A DNA stretch of 64,000 bases from Microbacterium hydrothermale (GTDB lineage: Bacteria > Actinomycetota > Actinomycetes > Actinomycetales > Microbacteriaceae), in NCBI RefSeq assembly GCF_004854025.1, contig NZ_STGM01000003.1, forward strand, positions 186,001 to 250,000. Reading direction: 5' to 3'. A model generated the notes under the pieces. That model was not told where the DNA came from. It was given only the letters and a program-made list of their open reading frames with translations, and did not search any database. Positions 47,754 to 57,447 of this stretch are shown in pieces. A program made the position numbers and the translations under genes. Position 1 is the stretch's first letter, and every line of letters begins with the position of its first letter.

Positions 47754-50700
47754 GACGTCGACTGGTAGGCGCGCACCTTCACCGCGCGCCAGGGGCCGAT
47801 GGGGTTGCCGCTCCACCGCGAACCGACGGGAACGGTCTCACCGCGCATCACGAGCGAGGCGGGACCGACGGTGGCGTGGGCGCCGAGGGTCGAGGCCGGC
47901 AGCACCACACTGTGGGGCCCGAGGGTCGCCCCGGGCTCGAGCTCGACGGTGTCCATGCTCATGATTCGATCATGGAACAGGTGCGTCTGCACGACGCAGC
48001 CCCGATTGACCGTCGACGCGTCGCCGAGGGTCACGAGATCGGGCTCAGGAAGCCAATAGCTGTCGCACCACACTCCGCGGCCGATACGCGCGCCCAGGCT
48101 TCGCAGCCAGACAGCCAGCGCCGGGGTCCCCGCGGCCGCCCGTGCGAACCAGGGCGCCGCGACCATCTCGGTGAAGGTGTCCGACACCTCGGTGCGCCAG
48201 ACGAAGCTCGACCACAGCGGCTGCTCCCCCGCACGGATGACACCGACGATCGCCCACTTCGCCGCCGTGGAGACCCCGGCGGCGACGGCCCCGGCCGCGA
48301 GCAGGACCACGCCCGACAGCAGCAGCGTCCACACCGGCCCGACGCCCTGCCACAGCGCCGCGAGCGAGAGCACGACCCCGAGGCCGATCGCGCACGTCAC
48401 GACGACGGGCACGAACCGGCACAGCTCCCACAGCGTCCGGGCGAGCCGGAGCCCCGCGGTGGGGCGGTAGGTGCGCGATTCGTCGCCCTCCGCCGACAGA
48501 CGCCGCAGGCGTACGGCCGGCGAACCGAGCCACGACGATCCGGCCTTCGCCTTGCGCGGCGCGGCGGACAGCACGGCCACGAGTCCGTCGCGCGGCACCC
48601 GGTGGCCGGGGGCGGCCATGCCCGAGTTGCCGAGGAACGCGCGCTTGCCGATGCGCACCGGCCCGATCCGCAGCCATCCGGCGTGCAGTTCGTACGACGC
48701 GACCATCGTGTCGTCGGCCAGGAACGCGCCGTCTTCGATCCGCGCCATCGACGGCAGGAGGAGGACGGTGGATGCCTCGACGTCGCGGCCGACGCGCGCG
48801 CCCAGCAGCCGCAGCCAGACGGGGGTGAACAGCGACGAGTACAGCGGGAACAGGATCGTCCGGGCGGCGTCCAGCAGGCGCTCGATCGTCCACGCCTGCC
48901 ACGCCACGCGGCTGCGCACCGGGTGCGTCCCCTCCGCCAGCCCGAGCGAGAAAACGCGGACGAGCAGCACCACGGATGCCGCGAACACGAGTCCCGTGAT
49001 GGCGACGGCCGGCACGAGCCAGGCGAAGGCCGCCCCCGCCGCGTCGGCCAGGGTCGCCGATCCGCGGATCCCCTGGGCGAGGACGAGACCGCCGACCGTG
49101 AACGCGGCGAGCGGGAGCAGCGCGATCAGCACCGCCGACCCCGCGTAGGCCCAGAGCCAGCGGGTGGGCGTCGGCGGTCGTTCGGCCGGCCAGTCCTTGG
49201 CCGTTCCTCCCACGCGGACGGCGGGAGACCCGGCCCACGACTGGTCGGCCTTGACCCGCCCGAAGACCGCGGAACCCGGGGCGATCTCAGCGCGACGGCC
49301 GATCCTCGTCCCCGGCGCGAGAGTGGACCGGGCGCCGACGGTCGCCTCGGCGCCGATGCGCACCTCGCCGATGCGCACGAGGTCGCCGTCGATCCAGTAG
49401 CCGGTGAGATCGACCTCCGGCTCGATCGACGCCCCGTCGCCCACGACGAGAAGACCGGTGACCGGGGGCAGCGCGTGCAGATCCACGTCGCGACCGATCC
49501 GCGCGCCCAGCGCACGGGCGTAGTACGACACCCAGGGCGCTCCGGCCAGGCCGACGGCATCCACCTGGTCGGCGATCTGCTCGGCGAGCCAGAGACGGAT
49601 GTGCACCCAGCCCCCGCGCGGATAGTCACCCGCGCGCACGCCCGCCAAGAGCAGTCGCGCGGATGCCACGGCGATCGCCATCCGCCCGAACGGCGTCGCG
49701 AAGACCAGCAGCCCGACCACGAGCATGCCCCAGGGGACGCTCGGCAGCACCTCGAACCCGGGCACGAGCTGCAGGATGGCCGACGCCGTGAGCAGGTACA
49801 GGAGCCAGCGGATGCCGGAGAGGATGAACAGCGGAGCACCGAGCACGGTCTGCACCCACTGCGTCGCCCGCGGCGTCGGAACCGCCCGGTGAAAGGACGC
49901 CGGTGCCTCGTCGCCCAGCTGGGGCCCGAGGGCTTTGGCCATCGCGCCGAGCCGCGGCACGTCGTAGATGTCGGGGACGGAGAACTCCGGCACGCGCGCG
50001 CGGATGCGGGAGACGAGCTGCGCGGCGGCGAGCGAGCCGCCCCCGAGATCGAAGAAGTCCGCCTTGCGATCGGTCACGGCCAGCCCCAGCACCGCCTGCC
50101 ACTGCTCGGCGAGCCACGCCTCGTCGGCCGAGAAGTCGGTGGGGGCGGGGGCGTCCACTCCCGGCAGCGGCCACGGGAGCGCCGCGCGGTCGACCTTGCC
50201 CGACGTGCGCACGGGGAGGGAGTCGACGACCCCCAGGAGCGGGATTGTCGCGGCCGGCAGCCGCTCGGCCAGGAGCGAGCGGGCGGCGGCGCGATCGAGC
50301 TCGCGGCCGTCCTCCATGACGAGGTATCCCACGAGCACGGGGACGCCGGCGTCGGTGGTGCGCACCGCGACGGTGGCGGCGCTGACCTGGGGAAGGTCCT
50401 GCAGGGCCGACTCGACCTCGCCGAGTTCGATGCGACGGCCCCCGACCTTCACCTGGTCGTCGGCGCGGCCCTGGAAGACGAGCCCCGCCGCTTCGAAGCG
50501 CACGAGGTCGCCCGAGCGATAGGCTCGCTCCCACCCGAGGGTCGGCATGGGCGCGTACTTCTCGGCATCCTTCGCGGGATCGAGGTAGCGCGCGAGACCG
50601 ACGCCCCCGATGATCAACTCGCCCACCTCGCCCTCGGCGACCGGGAGCCCCTCCGCGTCGACGACGGCGAGCGCCCACCCGTCCAGGGGCAGGCCGATGC

Positions 50701-51694
50701 GCACCGGAAGGGTGCCGTCCAGGGGCGCCGCGCATGCCACGACCGTGGCCTCGGTGGGCCCGTAGGTGTTCCACACCTCGCGCCCCTCGGCGACGAGACG
50801 GGCGGCCAGCTCGGGCGGGCACGCCTCCCCGCCGAAGATGAGCAGGCGCACGTTCTCGATCGAGTCGGCCGGCCACATCGCCGCGAGGGTGGGAACCGTC
50901 GAGACCACCGTGATCCCCTGCCGCAGCAGCCACGGCGCGAGGTCCTCGCCCGAGCGGACGAGGGAGCGCGGGGCGGGGACGAGGCACGCCCCGTGACCCC
51001 ACGCGAGCCACATCTCCTCGCACGAGGCGTCGAACGCGACCGAGAGTCCGGCCAGCACGCGATCGCCCGGGCCGAGCGGCTCGCCCTGCAGGAAGATGCG
51101 CCCCTCCGCTTCGACGAAGGCCGCGGCGGAGCGGTGCGACACGGCCACGCCCTTGGGCACGCCGGTCGATCCCGACGTGAAGATGATCCAGGCGTCGTCG
51201 TCGACCGTGGGAGGGGCCACGATCGGCACGGCGCTCGTGCTCGGGTGCGGCGCGGCCCCCTCGTACAACCTCACGAGGTCGCCGTCACCATCGGCGGGAA
51301 CGAACTCCCCGGTCCCGGCGACGATCCCGCGCACCCCCGCCTCGCCGAACACGAGGCGCGCACGCTCGTCCGGATCGTCCGCGTCGACCGGGACGTACGC
51401 CGCCCCCGCAGCCATCACGGCGAGGATCGAGACGTACAGCTCTTTCGAGCCCGACGGCATGCGCACGCCGACGCGGTCGCCGCGGCGCACCCCCGCGTCG
51501 TGCAGGGCGGCGGCCGTCTTCCACACGCGGGCGAGCAGCTCCCGGTAGCTGAGGGCGCCGGATCCGTCGTCGATCGCGGAGGCCTCGGGATGCCGCGCGG
51601 CCACCGCCGACAGAAGGTCGACGAGCGTGCGCGCGGGGTGGGCGGCATCCGTTCGATCGAGCGGAGCCTGGGCGGCGGAGGCAGAGGTCGTCAC
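47750..51694 (-). CDS. Pls/PosA-type non-ribosomal peptide synthetase
   Basis: A 1314-residue single-module enzyme. An adenylation domain (about 30-520; FTSGSTGVPKGVAVSH and YRSGDLVRF) is followed by a carrier domain with DLGGGSLAAAQL (Ser554), and then by a ~700-residue membrane part containing several helices and three hexapeptide-repeat (left-handed beta-helix) acetyltransferase-like blocks. This architecture is the Pls/PosA family that makes poly-lysine-type or similar amino-acid polymers without a condensation domain. GTG start at 51694. Its stop overlaps the M1 peptidase start. The PPTase needed for the carrier lies downstream on the other strand. The amino acid activated cannot be read reliably. 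Confidence 0.88.
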   Translation of the reverse strand: MTTSASAAQAPLDRTDAAHPARTLVDLLSAVAARHPEASAIDDGSGALSYRELLARVWKTAAALHDAGVRRGDRVGVRMPSGSKELYVSILAVMAAGAAYVPVDADDPDERARLVFGEAGVRGIVAGTGEFVPADGDGDLVRLYEGAAPHPSTSAVPIVAPPTVDDDAWIIFTSGSTGVPKGVAVSHRSAAAFVEAEGRIFLQGEPLGPGDRVLAGLSVAFDASCEEMWLAWGHGACLVPAPRSLVRSGEDLAPWLLRQGITVVSTVPTLAAMWPADSIENVRLLIFGGEACPPELAARLVAEGREVWNTYGPTEATVVACAAPLDGTLPVRIGLPLDGWALAVVDAEGLPVAEGEVGELIIGGVGLARYLDPAKDAEKYAPMPTLGWERAYRSGDLVRFEAAGLVFQGRADDQVKVGGRRIELGEVESALQDLPQVSAATVAVRTTDAGVPVLVGYLVMEDGRELDRAAARSLLAERLPAATIPLLGVVDSLPVRTSGKVDRAALPWPLPGVDAPAPTDFSADEAWLAEQWQAVLGLAVTDRKADFFDLGGGSLAAAQLVSRIRARVPEFSVPDIYDVPRLGAMAKALGPQLGDEAPASFHRAVPTPRATQWVQTVLGAPLFILSGIRWLLYLLTASAILQLVPGFEVLPSVPWGMLVVGLLVFATPFGRMAIAVASARLLLAGVRAGDYPRGGWVHIRLWLAEQIADQVDAVGLAGAPWVSYYARALGARIGRDVDLHALPPVTGLLVVGDGASIEPEVDLTGYWIDGDLVRIGEVRIGAEATVGARSTLAPGTRIGRRAEIAPGSAVFGRVKADQSWAGSPAVRVGGTAKDWPAERPPTPTRWLWAYAGSAVLIALLPLAAFTVGGLVLAQGIRGSATLADAAGAAFAWLVPAVAITGLVFAASVVLLVRVFSLGLAEGTHPVRSRVAWQAWTIERLLDAARTILFPLYSSLFTPVWLRLLGARVGRDVEASTVLLLPSMARIEDGAFLADDTMVASYELHAGWLRIGPVRIGKRAFLGNSGMAAPGHRVPRDGLVAVLSAAPRKAKAGSSWLGSPAVRLRRLSAEGDESRTYRPTAGLRLARTLWELCRFVPVVVTCAIGLGVVLSLAALWQGVGPVWTLLLSGVVLLAAGAVAAGVSTAAKWAIVGVIRAGEQPLWSSFVWRTEVSDTFTEMVAAPWFARAAAGTPALAVWLRSLGARIGRGVWCDSYWLPEPDLVTLGDASTVNRGCVVQTHLFHDRIMSMDTVELEPGATLGPHSVVLPASTLGAHATVGPASLVMRGETVPVGSRWSGNPIGPWRAVKVRAYQSTS

Positions 51695-51744
51695 GGGGAC
51701 GAAGAGTACAAGGCCCCGGGAAACACCCCGGACGGGCCACCCCG

Positions 51745-51762
51745 GTTCACCTTCCGTTCACC
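51745..51762 (+). promoter_or_regulatory. PHO box of pstSCAB
   Basis: GTTCACC TTCC GTTCACC: two exact 7-mers spaced by 11 bases, the actinobacterial PhoP/RegX3 direct repeat. It lies 90 bases before the pstS start in the gap divergent from the synthetase gene. Confidence 0.85.
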
Positions 51763-51773
51763 CGCACAACGCA

Positions 51774-51787
51774 GACTCTTAAGAGTC
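51774..51787. promoter_or_regulatory. Perfect palindrome in the pstS promoter
   Basis: GACTCTTAAGAGTC, 14 bases, perfect dyad, 11 bases past the PHO box and close to the place where the -10 is expected. A TTAAGA lies in its center. No known operator recognised. Confidence 0.6.
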
Positions 51788-51853
51788 GCTGTTTACCGTT
51801 CACGACGAACCCTGCACCGGGTTCCGTCCCCAAACATGCGAAGGATTCACACC

Positions 51854-52981
51854 GTGAAGCTCTCCCGACTCGCCCTGCTGGGCTCCGTGGCCGCCGTGGC
51901 CTCCCTGACTCTCGCCGGCTGCGCCGGCACCTCGGGCTCCGGCGACGCCGCGGGTACCTCTGCCTCCCCCACCTCGTCCGACGTGGCCTTCAGCATCGAC
52001 CCGAACCTCTCGGGCACGATCACCGCCGGTGGCTCGAGCGCCCAGGCCAACGCGCAGGCCGCGTGGACCAGCGCCTACAACGCCCAGGCCAAGGGCGTCA
52101 CGATCAACTACGACAAGTCGCAGGGCTCCGGCGGTGGCGTCACCAACTTCCTGAGCGGCGCGTACGACTTCGCCGGCTCCGACTCGCCCCTCAACGCCGA
52201 CCAGACGACCCAGTCCAAGGCGCTGTGCACCGACGGCGGCGTGAACATCCCCGTCTACCTCGACGGTGTCGCGATCATCTTCAACATCCCCGGCGTGACC
52301 GAGCTCAAGCTCTCGGGCGAGACCATCGCGAAGATCTTCGCGCTGCAGATCACCGACTGGTCCGACCCCGCCATCACCAAGGACAACGGCACCGCGCTTC
52401 CCGCCGGCGCCATCACCACCGTCGCGCGTTCGGACGGCTCGGGCACGACCCAGAACTTCACGAACTACCTCGCCGCGACCCAGTCGTCGGTGTGGACCTC
52501 GCCCGCGGGCAAGGACTGGCCGATCGAGGGCAACGTCTCGAAGCAGAAGGGCGGCTCCGGCGTCGTCGAGGCGGTCAAGGCCGGCTCCGGCACCATCGGC
52601 TACGCCGACCACTCGGCCATCGGCGACCTGAACGCCGCGTCGGTCATCCAGGACGGCACCGCCGTCGCTTACAGCCCCGAGGCCGTCACGGCGACCTTCG
52701 AGGCCGCGGCCGTCGACGCCTCCAACGGCGTCACGGGCGACCTGTCGAAGAAGTTCGACTACTCGAAGCTCACGGCCGAGACCTACCCCATCCCGCTGGT
52801 CTCGTACGCCGTCACCTGCACCTCGTTCAAGGACGCCAAGCAGGCCGAGCTCGTGAAGTCGTACCTCGGCTTCGTGACCAGCACGCTCGGCCAGCAGGTC
52901 GCCGCGAAGAACGCCGGCTCGGCCCCGCTGCCCGACTCGGTGCTCGAGGCTGCTGCCGAGACGCTCGCCGCCATCAAGTAA
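51854..52981 (+). CDS. pstS: Phosphate-binding lipoprotein PstS
   Basis: A 375-residue periplasm-facing lipoprotein; start GTG at 51854 has GAAGGA eight bases ahead (ATG at 51836 is an alternative). Signal peptide KLSRLALLGSVAAVASLTL with lipobox LAGC. The phosphate-binding loops TAGGSSAQANAQAAW, FAGSDSPLNA and ARSDGSGTTQNFTNYL are typical; GYADHS is the third loop. It captures phosphate for the PstCAB transporter under starvation. Very strong codon bias. Promoter with PHO box upstream, divergent from the Pls/PosA gene. Confidence 0.96.
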   Translation: MKLSRLALLGSVAAVASLTLAGCAGTSGSGDAAGTSASPTSSDVAFSIDPNLSGTITAGGSSAQANAQAAWTSAYNAQAKGVTINYDKSQGSGGGVTNFLSGAYDFAGSDSPLNADQTTQSKALCTDGGVNIPVYLDGVAIIFNIPGVTELKLSGETIAKIFALQITDWSDPAITKDNGTALPAGAITTVARSDGSGTTQNFTNYLAATQSSVWTSPAGKDWPIEGNVSKQKGGSGVVEAVKAGSGTIGYADHSAIGDLNAASVIQDGTAVAYSPEAVTATFEAAAVDASNGVTGDLSKKFDYSKLTAETYPIPLVSYAVTCTSFKDAKQAELVKSYLGFVTSTLGQQVAAKNAGSAPLPDSVLEAAAETLAAIK

Positions 52982-53110
52982 ACATCTCTCCGGTTTCGGC
53001 CCGGCTCGCACCTTCCGTGCGGGTCGGGCCGGGCTGATCGGAACGGTCGACCCGGGTCGAACGCTCCGCTGAGCCGACATCCTCAGAGACCACCCGACCG
53101 AGGAGCACCC

Positions 53111-53146
53111 ATGACCCGTGCCGAGCGTGAGGTCCCCCGTGACTGA
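53111..53146 (+). CDS. 11-residue upstream ORF overlapping pstC
   Basis: ATG at 53111 opens MTRAEREVPRD and stops at 53146 inside the first pstC codons, in another frame. It has the best ribosome site here: GAGGAG five bases before. It may couple translation to the GTG of pstC or be a vestige; a protein product is not implied. Confidence 0.45.
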   Translation: MTRAEREVPRD

Positions 53147-54176
53147 CACCGTCTCCGACACCGAGACCGCCCCGTCCGCACCGACCGATCCGACCGCTTC
53201 GACCCAGGCCCGTACGAGCATCGTGGGCAAGCGCCGGGTCGGCGACTCCGTCTTCCTGGGTCTGTCGACCACGGCCGCGGTGTCGATCATGATCATCCTC
53301 GCGGGCGTCGCGATCTTCCTCATCCTTCGCGGCCTCCCCGCGATCACGGCCAACTGGAGCGAGGGCGACCTCGCCGGCTACCAGAACGGGCAGTGGTCCA
53401 ACTTCTGGGAGTACGTCGGCCCGCTGCTCTTCGGCAGCGTGTGGGCGGCCTTCATCGCCATGATCATCGGCACGCCGGTGGCCATCGGCATCGCGCTGTT
53501 CATCTCGCACTACGCCCCGCGTCGCGTGGCCGGCGCCCTCGGCTACGTCGTCGACCTGCTCGCCGCGGTGCCCTCGATCGTCTTCGGCCTGTGGGGCATC
53601 ATCGTCATGCGCCCGCTGCTGCTGCCCGTCGGCGAGTTCCTCAACAAGTACCTCGGCTGGATCCCGCTGTTCCAGGGCCCGGTGTCGTCGACGGGTTCGA
53701 CGATGCTCACCGGTGGCGTGGTGCTCGCGGTCATGATCCTCCCGATCGTCACCTCGATCACGCGCGAGATCTTCCTGCAGACCCCGCGCCTGCACGAAGA
53801 GGCCGCGCTCGCCCTCGGCGCCACGCGTTGGGAGATGATCCGCCTGGCGGTGTTCCCGTACGCGCGCAGCGGCATGGTCTCGGCGACGCTCCTCGGCCTC
53901 GGCCGCGCCCTCGGCGAGACCATGGCCATCGCGCTGATCGTGTCGCCCAGCCTCATCTACTCGGTGCTCCTGCTGACCGACGGGTACAACTCCCAGACCA
54001 TCGCGGCCAACATCGCGCTGAACTTCCCGATCGCGACCGACCTGCAGCGCTCCGCGCTCATCGGAACCGGTCTGATGCTGTTCGTCATCTCGCTGGCGGT
54101 CAACATGTTCGCCCGCTACATCATCGGCGCGACGGGCCCCGGCGCCAAGGGTCGCAAGAAGGGCAAGCGCTCATGA
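53139..54176 (+). CDS. pstC: Phosphate ABC transporter permease PstC
   Basis: A 345-residue permease from a GTG at 53139. After a ~40-residue polar head come six membrane helices; the binding-protein-dependent transport motif EEAALALGATRWEMI is at about residues 230-245. It forms the channel with PstA. 157 bases separate it from pstS, and no terminator is visible between, only a short GC hairpin. Its stop overlaps pstA by 4 bases (ATGA). The GTG is weakly supported; the short ORF at 53111 carries the stronger ribosome site. Confidence 0.92.
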   Translation: MTDTVSDTETAPSAPTDPTASTQARTSIVGKRRVGDSVFLGLSTTAAVSIMIILAGVAIFLILRGLPAITANWSEGDLAGYQNGQWSNFWEYVGPLLFGSVWAAFIAMIIGTPVAIGIALFISHYAPRRVAGALGYVVDLLAAVPSIVFGLWGIIVMRPLLLPVGEFLNKYLGWIPLFQGPVSSTGSTMLTGGVVLAVMILPIVTSITREIFLQTPRLHEEAALALGATRWEMIRLAVFPYARSGMVSATLLGLGRALGETMAIALIVSPSLIYSVLLLTDGYNSQTIAANIALNFPIATDLQRSALIGTGLMLFVISLAVNMFARYIIGATGPGAKGRKKGKRS

Positions 54177-55255
54177 CCGTCACGGCCCCCTCCGCGCCGC
54201 TGGCCCTCACCAGCGGACAGCTGCCCCGCTTCATCGAACCGATGGTGCTCGTCGGCGTCGCGATCGTCGTCGCCGGCCTGCAGCTGCTCTTCGGCGGCTT
54301 CAACATCGCCGCGTGGCTCATCCTCACCGCGGTGCTCTACCTGATCGCCATCGGCGTCGGCTCCTCGATCGTCGAGAACCGCCGCAAGGCCGTCGACCGC
54401 GTCGTGCGCGGGCTCGTCACCGCGGCCTTCCTGCTCGCCGTCGCCCCGCTGATCTCGACGCTGTGGACCGTGGTCTCCAAGGGACTCGCGGTCGTGAACC
54501 TGCAGTTCATCACGCAGGTGGGCGGCACGGCGTTCGACCCCGACACCCTCGAGGTCGTGGCGACCGCGGGCGCCTGGCAGGCGATCACGGGAACGCTCAT
54601 CATCACGGGGATCGCCGCCCTCATCTCCGTGCCGATCGGCATCCTGGCCGCCGTCTACCTCGTCGAGTACGCGCAGCCCAGCAACCCGCTGCGCCGCGCC
54701 ATCACCTTCCTCGTCGACGTGATGACGGGCATCCCCTCGATCGTCGCGGGTCTGTTCGCGTTCTCGCTGTTCAGCCTGATCGTCGGGCCGAAGGCCTTCA
54801 GCGGGTTCTCGGCATCCATCGCCCTCTCCGTGCTGATGATCCCCATCGTCATCCGCTCGACGGAGGAGATGCTGCGCCTCGTGCCCGCCGATCTGCGCGA
54901 AGCGTCGCTCGCCCTGGGCGTGCCGCGCTCGGCCACGATCATCAAGGTCGTGCTGCGGACGGCCGCGTCGGGCATCATCACCGGCGTCGTGCTGGCCGTG
55001 GCCCGCGTCGTCGGTGAGACCGCGCCGATCTTCATCGCGGCGAGCTTCACCGACAACTTCAACGCCAACCCGTTCGAAGGCCCGATGCAGACCCTCCCCG
55101 TCATGGCGTACACCGCGTACAGCTTCCCGGGGCAGGACATCGACGCCTCCCAGGCCCAGGCCTGGGGAGCCGCCTTCCTCCTGGTCGTCCTCGTCGTCAT
55201 CTTCAACCTGATCGCCCGTATCGTGGCGGCGGTGTTCGCGCCCAAGGCGCGCTGA
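54173..55255 (+). CDS. pstA: Phosphate ABC transporter permease PstA
   Basis: A 360-residue permease with an extra pair of N-terminal helices ([39 protein letters not shown]) before the usual six. [19 protein letters not shown] is the EAA loop that contacts PstB. Translation is coupled to pstC by an ATGA overlap. Longer than E. coli PstA (~296) because of the N-terminal extension, common in Actinobacteria. Forms the channel with PstC. Confidence 0.93.
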   Translation: MTVTAPSAPLALTSGQLPRFIEPMVLVGVAIVVAGLQLLFGGFNIAAWLILTAVLYLIAIGVGSSIVENRRKAVDRVVRGLVTAAFLLAVAPLISTLWTVVSKGLAVVNLQFITQVGGTAFDPDTLEVVATAGAWQAITGTLIITGIAALISVPIGILAAVYLVEYAQPSNPLRRAITFLVDVMTGIPSIVAGLFAFSLFSLIVGPKAFSGFSASIALSVLMIPIVIRSTEEMLRLVPADLREASLALGVPRSATIIKVVLRTAASGIITGVVLAVARVVGETAPIFIAASFTDNFNANPFEGPMQTLPVMAYTAYSFPGQDIDASQAQAWGAAFLLVVLVVIFNLIARIVAAVFAPKAR

Positions 55256-55274
55256 GCCCAAGAAAGGCACCTTC

Positions 55275-56054
<780 letters not shown>

Positions 56055-56063
56055 GGCGCCCCG

Positions 56064-56091
56064 CGAAGGCCCCGCTCCGGCGGGGCCTTCG
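56064..56091 (+). terminator. pst operon terminator
   Basis: 12-bp perfect stem CGAAGGCCCCGC with TCCG loop, ten bases past the pstB stop. Confidence 0.8.
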
Positions 56092-56107
56092 TCGTTCCCG
56101 GCGGCCG

Positions 56108-56139
56108 TCGATCGCGATGCGCCTTCGATAGCGATGCGC
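56108..56139. repeat. Two 15-bp direct repeats
   Basis: TCGATCGCGATGCGC and TCGATAGCGATGCGC, 17 bases apart, in the gap between pstB and pabC. The rest of that 188-base gap holds nothing I can name. Confidence 0.6.
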
Positions 56140-56242
56140 TCTCGGTCAGACGCGCGCCACGTCGCTGCACGTGCCGGGTCGTTGCGCGCGGGCGGTCGCC
56201 ACGCGCGCGGCCGGACACGCCCGTTCCCGCCGCGAGCCCCGC

Positions 56243-57127
56243 TCAGTCGCGACGCGCGAGGAGGAACGCGTTCAGCTCGTCGGTGAGGTCGCGGTCGATC
56301 GCGACGGGCATACCGTCGACGGCGGAGATCGGAGCCGCGAGACGCACGCTCGACAGCAGCCACGCGGCATCCGCTCGCGCGAGATCGGCCACCGGGACGG
56401 TCTCGTAAGCGGCCTGGAGACCACGCCCCTCGAGGTGCGCGAAAACGCTGAGCTGCGTCGTGCCGTGCAGGATGCCGGCGCTCGGCGCCGGGGTGACGAA
56501 CCGTCCGTCGATCCGGAGGAGCACGGATGCCGTGGGAGCCTCGAGCACGAAACCGTCGGTGGTGACGAAGACGGCGTCGTCGGCCCCGCGGCGCTTGGCC
56601 TCGCGGATCGCGGCCATGTTCACGGCGTACGACAGGGTTTTCGCCCCGAGCAGCAGCCAGGGCGACCGCGCCGGGACGCCCAGGGGGTAACCGCGGTCGA
56701 GTGTCACCACGCGCACCCCGTCTCGCCGCGCCCCCGTGTTGTCGGGGGCGTCCGCGAGGGTGACCCACGCCGTGGGGTGCGGACCCCCCTCGACGCCACG
56801 GCTCAGGATGAGCTTGATCACGCTCTCCCCCGGCCCGGCTTCGGTCGCGGCCCGGTCGACCGCCGCGCGCCACTGGGCGAGGTTCGGTGCGGGGAGATCG
56901 CACAGGGCCGCCGAATGGGCGAGACGCTCGAGGTGGGGTCCGACCTCGTGGGGGTGCCCGTCGACCACACCGATCGACTCGAAGACCCCGTCTCCGCGCT
57001 GCGCGCTGAGTTCGCCGAGCGGCAGGGCGGCGGCCTCGGGATCGACGACGCGGAGAGTGCCGGTGTGATCGCCGCCCTGATCGTCGGATGCCACGGGGTC
57101 GATCATGAGAGCGAAACGCCAAGCCAT
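56243..57127 (-). CDS. Aminodeoxychorismate lyase-like class IV aminotransferase
   Basis: A 294-residue PLP fold-type IV enzyme. RGDGVFESIGVVDG, the PLP lysine in LLGAKTLSYAVNM, and the glutamate in GFVLEAPTASVLL are present; PSAGILHGTTQ is typical of PabC. It probably cleaves 4-amino-4-deoxychorismate to p-aminobenzoate for folate synthesis; a branched-chain or D-amino-acid aminotransferase is possible. TAGGCT six bases before the ATG suggests a leaderless mRNA. Confidence 0.82.
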   Translation of the reverse strand: MAWRFALMIDPVASDDQGGDHTGTLRVVDPEAAALPLGELSAQRGDGVFESIGVVDGHPHEVGPHLERLAHSAALCDLPAPNLAQWRAAVDRAATEAGPGESVIKLILSRGVEGGPHPTAWVTLADAPDNTGARRDGVRVVTLDRGYPLGVPARSPWLLLGAKTLSYAVNMAAIREAKRRGADDAVFVTTDGFVLEAPTASVLLRIDGRFVTPAPSAGILHGTTQLSVFAHLEGRGLQAAYETVPVADLARADAAWLLSSVRLAAPISAVDGMPVAIDRDLTDELNAFLLARRD

Positions 57128-57133
57128 GCAGCG

Positions 57134-57139
57134 AGCCTA
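57134..57139 (-). promoter_or_regulatory. -10 element of the pabC-like gene
   Basis: TAGGCT on the minus strand, 6 bases before the ATG; no ribosome site. Confidence 0.5.
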
Positions 57140-57447
57140 CGCCGGGGGTCCGACACGCCCGGGCCTTGTCAACGGGGGCGCGCGAGGGAATGTCTTCGCG
57201 GTCGCCTTGCTACACTTCTACAGCCGGGCCGCAGTAACCCCGGGCTCCATCTTCTGCCGCTATGAGCGGCCTTGCGCCGAGAGGCGTTCTGCGGTCCGGC
57301 ACTTTTCTTTTGCGGGACGGCCGCGCAGTCCGCGCCGCCGTCCCCCGCTTCCGGGCCTGACATTTCAGCCCGGCCGTGCGTCGAGGACACTCCGCTGCGG
57401 GTCCAGCGACGCGGCGCGGGAGACCCGCTCGAGGCGACGACGAATGC
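57140..57447. other. Noncoding gap with several hairpins, no gene recognised
   Basis: About 310 bases with no convincing ORF. It holds consecutive small hairpins: GCCGCT-ATG-AGCGGC, CGCC-GAGAG-GCG, an 8-bp GGGACGGC/GCCGTCCC stem around a 15-base loop, and CCGGGC/GCCCGG. A pyrimidine stretch (CTTTTCTTTTGC) is unusual here. TACACT at 57211-57216 could be a plus-strand -10. It may encode a structured small RNA, but I found no known family. Confidence 0.3.

Noticed and set aside
47597..52981. A very long open reading frame (about 1790 codons) on the plus strand covering the synthetase region
   Set aside because: Most of it is antisense to the Pls/PosA gene and arises from high G+C content; its sequence is Arg/Gly/Asp-rich without domains. 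Only the end, from 51854, is real (pstS).
57348..57361. GTCAGGCCCGGAAG on the minus strand, like the conserved loop of SRP RNA
   Set aside because: The following bases do not give the GGAGCAGC part, and the flanks cannot form the SRP hairpin.
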